64,000 nt of DNA from Stentor coeruleus (Eukaryota; Ciliophora; Heterotrichea; Heterotrichida; Stentoridae). Below are positions 59,379 to 64,000 of this stretch, piece by piece. Where the stretch lies: the NCBI GenBank assembly GCA_001970955.1, contig MPUH01000314.1, positions 1 through 64,000 on the forward strand, read 5' to 3'. Positions within the stretch are counted from its first letter, which is position 1. Each line of letters starts with the position of its first letter. The position numbers and the translations under genes are program-made. The notes beneath the pieces were generated by a model that was not told the origin of the DNA, searched no databases, and saw nothing but the letters and a program-made list of their open reading frames with translations.

Positions 59379-62192
59379 CTAGTTAATTCTCTTAAAACTA
59401 GTCAAAACGTTGATTTGCTTAATTTTTTCGCATGTCATATTCCCTAAAGTACTCAAAAAATCATATAATGCCGCTGGGCTGCTACCAGTTCTAATATCAA
59501 TCCCTAATGCATTAAAATACGTCTGTTCCTTATTCTTCCCTAAACCCATTTTCAAATTAGGCATAGACAAACTCATCATCGCATTAGGCGAAAAATCATG
59601 AAACATCACTTTCCCATTATCCACATTTACCTCAAAATTAAAAAGCATACTATTCATCGAACAATTCATATTAACAATTCTCTCTTCAATTTTCTTCTGA
59701 TACTCAATTAAATCACAAGCAATTTTCTTACACAACGCAAACTGTTTAAGTTCAACACCAAAAACTTTTGGGATTTTTTTCTTTTTCATCCCTTTCATCA
59801 TATCTTTAACATATTCATGATTCATATTTTCTCTAAAATCTTTATCTAGATTTAATGCTTCTTTTATAAGAAAGAAGTGATTTAAAAGATTGTGACTATA
59901 TGTTATAGTAAAATTCCCAATATCAATATTTGTTTCATATTTGTTTAATGTTGTGTATATGTCGTTAGGTATGAAAATTTCTCCTGGTCTGTATACAAAT
60001 TTGCATTTTACAGCAGGTTCATAATTATTGTTTTTATCATTTTTTTTCCCTGAGGATCGAAGAGCTTCGATTTCTTTGTTTTGGTCTTTGATAGTTAAAA
60101 CAAAATCATTTATAGCCATAATTCCAGTCATTTCATCAAGTAATGTTGTTAGGCTTCCAGTAATATCATTAATTGTAAAGTCCATAGAAATCCCAGTTTC
60201 TTCATCTATAATAGATAAAGAGAATTTTTGTAAGCAAAACTCAAGTTCGGAGTTGTTTAAGGTTTTAGGGAAGTACTTTTCTCCATCATAAGGTCTTCGT
60301 GATGGTTTAACTGGAGCTAAAGGTAAAGGTTTTTTAGAATTATAATCCTTAACAATCTCATCAAGTCTTATCCCTGAAGCGCCTGGGACTTTCCTTTGTC
60401 TGCTGAACGAGAAAATCGATGAAGGCTTAGAAACTTCAACAACAGGACTTGAAGGTTTTTCTAATGCCGGCTCTTTGATTTTCCTCATCATGATTTTTTC
60501 CATTATTTTCTCTTGATCCTCCAAACTTTTTATCAAATCTCGTTCTTTTTTCCGTTCTTGGACGTATTTTATCGCTGCGATCTTCGTCCTTACAAACGCA
60601 AAGGCATATTGAAACCATAATCTTACTATTTCTCTACGTTTTCTCCTTTCTTTTCTATGTTCTCTTTTAACACTACGTTCAGGGATTCTCTCATAAGGTC
60701 TATATCTCATTACTAAAGGCCAGATTTGAACATTTGTACAATAATCGAAAAAATTTCTCATACATTCAGCCATTGCTGGGGTGAATTTGCATTTAACATT
60801 TTCAATTATACCAACCGCACGAAGGTTTGGAGCATCATCGTTAAAAGTTACACAAATTTTAGCTTGTGTTGGTTCTATAAAAGTGCTTGGATGAGATTTC
60901 GAGAGCATTTTTGATTGTTGGATTATAAGGTCACGAACTTCATATGCTGGAAATGCATCGAAAATACCGATTTCTGAGTCGAATGTACCTTCCCAGAGGG
61001 TTGTGGGAATAACAGCACTGGCCATAGAGAAAATATACACAGCTACATTGGTTATAACAATTTCTTTAACTGTCGAGTTCTTTCTGGGTTGCTTTTTGGC
61101 GAATTTCTTATCTTGGAGGAACCATTCGAAGTTGATGTTTTTAACTTCAAGTTTTTCAAGTGAAATACCTAGGGAAAGAGGATTCGCATATGGATAAGTC
61201 TCATCTTCATAGCTTATATGAACAGTTTTTACAGTAAGTGTTAGGTTTTTGAGCACTTTAGTAAAATATTTTTCTATTAACCCTTTTTTATCAGGCTCTT
61301 GATAACTTATATCTTGATTTTCTTTTGTATTATTCCTACTATGATGATTGCTTTCATAACTAAACTCTCTTGTCTGGAAATCTGATGGTTGAAGCACTTC
61401 ATCAGCATCTCTAAATTTCCTCCCTCTTTGTGATATATCCGTCCCACTCTCATAATCCCTACCACTTTCTGAAGCTTTTACATGAATCTTGTTATTCCCT
61501 TTAACCGATCTACCATCTTCAATCATATCATGTAGTATATGTTTGCTTTCTTCCAAATTTTCACTACCTTTACGTTTAGATTTATGCCCGCGATGTTTTT
61601 GCCTATGTTCATTTTCATTTTTTATGGGATTTCTTTCATCATCAAAACCCTCACCTTTATTTTTCCTATTTTTTTTGCTTTTATTTTTGGGATTCTGCAT
61701 GTTTTCTTGCTCTTCTTCCTCATCTTTTTTCTTTTGTTTCCTATGTGGGATTTCGCATTCACTTGAAGGAATCTCGAATCCTTGTGCTTGATTTTTACGT
61801 CCTTTTACATAGTTTAATATTTGCTGTTCTTTTTCTATTTGCCAAAGTAAGGCTTCTTCATCATTTTCTTGTAGACGGTTTTTTTCTTTGTATATATGAG
61901 AAATAGGCCCAAAGACTAGTAAAAGTTCATCAAGTTCGACTTCCATTGGACTTGATAGAAAAGAGGTATAATGACATTTGAAACGGAGCTTACCTATTAA
62001 CCCGGCTTTTATATGAATGGGTAAGCCTTGAGAACCTAGGAACTCATTAACTTTGTCTGGACGAAAGTTCACGTTTACTAGGTCGATGTGTCCTGAGAGT
62101 AAACCTACATCAAGTTGATTTTTTTCGAAGCCGTAGAGATACTCGCCAAGATTTTTCTTGAGAAAATCGTAGATCTTGGACTTGATTACCAT
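59379..62192 (-). CDS. Short VPS13/chorein-type bridge-like lipid transfer protein
   Basis: 937 residues. The N-terminal chorein domain is clear: IYDFLKKNLGEYLYGFEKNQ, LLSGHIDLVNVNFRPDKVNE, LPIHIKAGLIGKLRFK and LDELLLVFGP. A Lys/Glu/Arg-rich, low-complexity insert (about 135-290) follows. Then come VPS13-like beta repeats (LTVKTVHISYEDETYPYANP, LSLGISLEKLEVKNI), a basic helical stretch (REHRKERRKRREIVRLWFQY, about 515-580) and further beta segments to the end. VPS13 proteins form long hydrophobic grooves that move lipids at membrane contacts, but are usually over 3000 residues. This one lacks the VAB, ATG2-C and PH-like parts, so it is either a short family member or a lineage-specific form. 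The stop is followed closely by the next gene. Confidence 0.85.
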   Translation of the reverse strand: MVIKSKIYDFLKKNLGEYLYGFEKNQLDVGLLSGHIDLVNVNFRPDKVNEFLGSQGLPIHIKAGLIGKLRFKCHYTSFLSSPMEVELDELLLVFGPISHIYKEKNRLQENDEEALLWQIEKEQQILNYVKGRKNQAQGFEIPSSECEIPHRKQKKKDEEEEQENMQNPKNKSKKNRKNKGEGFDDERNPIKNENEHRQKHRGHKSKRKGSENLEESKHILHDMIEDGRSVKGNNKIHVKASESGRDYESGTDISQRGRKFRDADEVLQPSDFQTREFSYESNHHSRNNTKENQDISYQEPDKKGLIEKYFTKVLKNLTLTVKTVHISYEDETYPYANPLSLGISLEKLEVKNINFEWFLQDKKFAKKQPRKNSTVKEIVITNVAVYIFSMASAVIPTTLWEGTFDSEIGIFDAFPAYEVRDLIIQQSKMLSKSHPSTFIEPTQAKICVTFNDDAPNLRAVGIIENVKCKFTPAMAECMRNFFDYCTNVQIWPLVMRYRPYERIPERSVKREHRKERRKRREIVRLWFQYAFAFVRTKIAAIKYVQERKKERDLIKSLEDQEKIMEKIMMRKIKEPALEKPSSPVVEVSKPSSIFSFSRQRKVPGASGIRLDEIVKDYNSKKPLPLAPVKPSRRPYDGEKYFPKTLNNSELEFCLQKFSLSIIDEETGISMDFTINDITGSLTTLLDEMTGIMAINDFVLTIKDQNKEIEALRSSGKKNDKNNNYEPAVKCKFVYRPGEIFIPNDIYTTLNKYETNIDIGNFTITYSHNLLNHFFLIKEALNLDKDFRENMNHEYVKDMMKGMKKKKIPKVFGVELKQFALCKKIACDLIEYQKKIEERIVNMNCSMNSMLFNFEVNVDNGKVMFHDFSPNAMMSLSMPNLKMGLGKNKEQTYFNALGIDIRTGSSPAALYDFLSTLGNMTCEKIKQINVLTSFKRIN

Positions 62193-62824
62193 TATAATTT
62201 ATTATTATGTTGAAGATATTGGAAGATAGGATTTTGGGGTTATGATATTGTTGTGGGGAGTTTGAGGGGAAAAAAAAGGTTGGATATATGAGGTTTTGGG
62301 TATGGTTTTAATAGTTTGTCGAATGGTTGTTTAAAGATTTTTATAGTTTTTTTCGTTTATGAAAATAGTGTATTTTATAATGTTATTAGTTATTAATATA
62401 TTAATATATTATGACTAGTATGATAAACTGGCTTTTCTTATATTGATATCTGATATTTATATATATTTTATATTCTTGTTCTAGGGTGTTATTTTCATAA
62501 TCTTACCCATATAAAACTTAAAAAATCCTTTACTCCATATCCTAATTTTATTCTACCATCTCGCTTTAAACGAAAAATCTTTATAAAAAACTTATCAACA
62601 AAAAGTATTTCCTATTCTAAAGGTAAATTCACCCAAAAGCAAATAATCTTCTACTAAAACTCACAATCATCAAACCCAATTCAAATTCAATAAACTCTAA
62701 ATCCCTAATATCCACAGCAAACTCAACCTTCACATTCCCACATAAAAAACCCTTTAAAACCTAATTCTCTCATCACTTTCTCCACATTTAAATTAATAAT
62801 CATCATAATAATTTTTAATAACTC
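62193..62824. other. Divergent promoter spacer with sharp skew
   Basis: G-rich on the left (62205-62350), C-rich and almost G-free on the right (62641-62760: 36 C, 1 G). It should hold promoters of the chorein gene and the small Ser/Pro-rich gene. Confidence 0.5.
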
Positions 62825-63223
62825 ATGTACAACAGACTTGTTTCTTTCTCAGTAGAGCATCCTCAGCTTGAATTTTCTCCACGCGATGCACAATTCGGCA
62901 AAAAAAAAGCTCCAATATGGAAAAACCTAGGTTCACCTGCCCTCATGTTAGGATCTGTGCATATTTTTAGCCCTACAAATAGCCCAGTATCATCTCCTTT
63001 ATCACATTTATCTCGTATGAGATCACCACATTCAGAACTTCCACATCAAAAACCTATACAACCAAGTCGACCAATGCATGAGCTGTTTAGAAATTTCCCG
63101 AGGTATACAAGAGCTAATCCAAAATATACACCATCTAATCCAATTGTAGAGTCTTTTACACCTAGAAGAAGGATGGGGGATTTGGCAACACATATAATCC
63201 TAAATCGGAAAAGTATTGGATAA
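62825..63223 (+). CDS. Small Ser/Pro-rich basic protein, unknown
   Basis: 132 residues from a clean ATG behind a C-rich flank. Rich in Ser, Pro and Arg, with repeated S-P pairs (SPTNSPVSSPLSHLSRMRSP), a plausible set of proline-directed kinase sites, and PRYTRANPKYTPSNPI. No domain, membrane segment or signal. Probably disordered. The sharp C-rich to G-rich skew change on its two sides, as around certain genes, supports it as real. Confidence 0.65.
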   Translation: MYNRLVSFSVEHPQLEFSPRDAQFGKKKAPIWKNLGSPALMLGSVHIFSPTNSPVSSPLSHLSRMRSPHSELPHQKPIQPSRPMHELFRNFPRYTRANPKYTPSNPIVESFTPRRRMGDLATHIILNRKSIG

Positions 63224-63776
63224 AGAAATTTTTGAGGAAAAAAATATATTTATTATATAAGATAAAGATAAAAGAAAATTTAGAGGTTTTTATGGTATGT
63301 GATTTGAAGTAGATTGTAGGAATAGGGTTTAAGTAATGTTTTGTAAGAAGTTGGATTTTTTTTTTTTTTTGGAAAAAGTGATGAAGGTTTTTGGATTTAG
63401 ATGAGATAGGATAAGGGGTTGGATTGTGTTGTGAGTTTTATGGATTATATGGATTTTAGGTGTTGAATTAGTTAAAAAAATTTGAATTGTGTGAAGGTTT
63501 ATTAATGTAAATTGAAGATTGATAGAAGATTAAATGCATGTTTTTATGTTATTATATTTTCTACTTGTAATTGTATCAATAAGCTAGCTATGAATAATAA
63601 CATAAAAGCATGATTTATTAAATCAAAAAATAATTTTTTGTTAAAACTATACTACCTTATCATCAAAGCAGTCAGAAAAAACTCAATCTCCAAATAGCAC
63701 TTACAAAACTAAATAAAAAATAGTTTCTACATATAAAATCTCACAACTAATAAACCTAATAAATAAATCTCATTAT
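63224..63776. other. Spacer between convergent genes
   Basis: Strongly G-rich: 63301-63420 has 35 G and no C. From about 63650 it turns C-leaning. A run of T lies at 63356-63370. No gene or RNA seen. Confidence 0.55.
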
Positions 63777-64000
63777 TTATTCACCAACAGTCTGCTCCGC
63801 AAAAGCTTCCATCTCACTATTATACTCCTTATAATACTTCAAAAACGTTTCCTGCATTTCATTCTTCTTTCCCTCACTAATATTTGCCATTTTATCAATA
63901 TAGCAAAACCTATTCATCATAAACTTCTCATTCCAGCACTTAGAATTCATAATAGCATCCAAAATCGCATGTTTTTCCAACAAATTATCATCCGAATCTT
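63777..64000 (-). CDS. C-terminal end of an unknown gene running off the window
   Basis: An open frame on the minus strand reaches the right edge without an ATG start. The visible end reads DSDDNLLEKHAILDAIMNSK and continues with helical, charged residues to KYYKEYNSEMEAFAEQTVGE and a TAA. No family recognised from 74 residues. The C-rich flank to its left on the + strand fits a 3' flank of a minus-strand gene. Confidence 0.65.
   Translation of the reverse strand, partial: DSDDNLLEKHAILDAIMNSKCWNEKFMMNRFCYIDKMANISEGKKNEMQETFLKYYKEYNSEMEAFAEQTVGE

Noticed and set aside
61489-61791. Ser/Phe-rich + strand frames opposite the chorein gene
   Set aside because: Antisense images of the Lys/Glu/Arg-rich insert.
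1-64000. tRNA, rRNA, CRISPR, transposon or virus-like elements
   Set aside because: No tRNA-like GGTTCGA arms, repeat-spacer arrays, terminal inverted repeats, transposase, reverse transcriptase or capsid-like proteins were seen.

Overview
The window looks like a piece of the macronuclear genome of a heterotrich ciliate, most likely Stentor. Three things point there. The DNA is AT-rich and gene-dense. TAA, TAG and TGA all act as stops and none is needed as a sense codon, so the code is standard, unlike Blepharisma, Condylostoma or Tetrahymena. The few introns are only 15-16 nt (GTAAAAAATATACAG, GTATTTTATATATAG, GTAATATTTATATAG). No rRNA, tRNA, CRISPR, insertion sequence or virus-like element was recognised.

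Layout. 0-4.4 kb: a large Cys-rich/REJ-GPS polycystin-1-like membrane protein, entered part-way through its Cys-rich repeats, and apparently split by a 2-nt frameshift and by one in-frame TAA. 4.6-14 kb: an NDR-type AGC kinase, a tiny spliced gene, a lineage-specific gene, an SLC35F6-like transporter, a secreted Cys-rich protein, CHMP4/Snf7 and a second lineage-specific gene. 14-24 kb: archaemetzincin, DCAF7/WDR68, a myristoylated AGC kinase with DFN instead of DFG, a stomatin-like SPFH protein, SPAG1 (two mini-introns), two unknown genes and a CCT-motif protein. 25-39 kb: an unknown gene, a doublecortin-like/Ras fusion GTPase, TPGS1, SEC31 (one mini-intron), an RCC1-repeat protein, a CBM20 protein and a BAH-PHD-TFIIS-M protein. 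39.6-50 kb: a two-finger C2H2 protein, a 2.5 kb gene-free stretch, chitin synthase, a coiled-coil protein, TFIIF beta, a small BAH-PHD protein and a carboxypeptidase-like protein that lacks its catalytic Ser and His. 50-64 kb: paralogues of the two lineage-specific genes from 7 and 13 kb, SHQ1, a RING-like protein, a copine with an assembly duplication, a probable pseudogene, an unknown protein, a short VPS13-like chorein protein, a small Ser/Pro-rich protein and the C-terminal end of a gene running off the right edge.

Functionally the window is a mixed set of housekeeping genes: secretion and membrane traffic (SEC31, CHMP4, VPS13-like, copine), transcription and chromatin (TFIIF beta, two BAH-PHD proteins, CCT protein, C2H2 protein), snoRNP assembly (SHQ1), cilia (SPAG1 for dynein preassembly, TPGS1 for tubulin polyglutamylation) and signalling (two AGC kinases, Ras fusion, DCAF7). 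There is no sign of operons. Neighbouring genes lie in all orientations.

The strongest structural signal outside the genes is a strand-composition pattern that recurs in most of the longer spacers, whatever the gene orientation. On the + strand the left half is rich in G and almost free of C, and the right half is rich in C and almost free of G. Two single-N joins (37746 and 56300) sit between near-identical copies of 82 and about 140 nt and are best read as unmerged contig overlaps.
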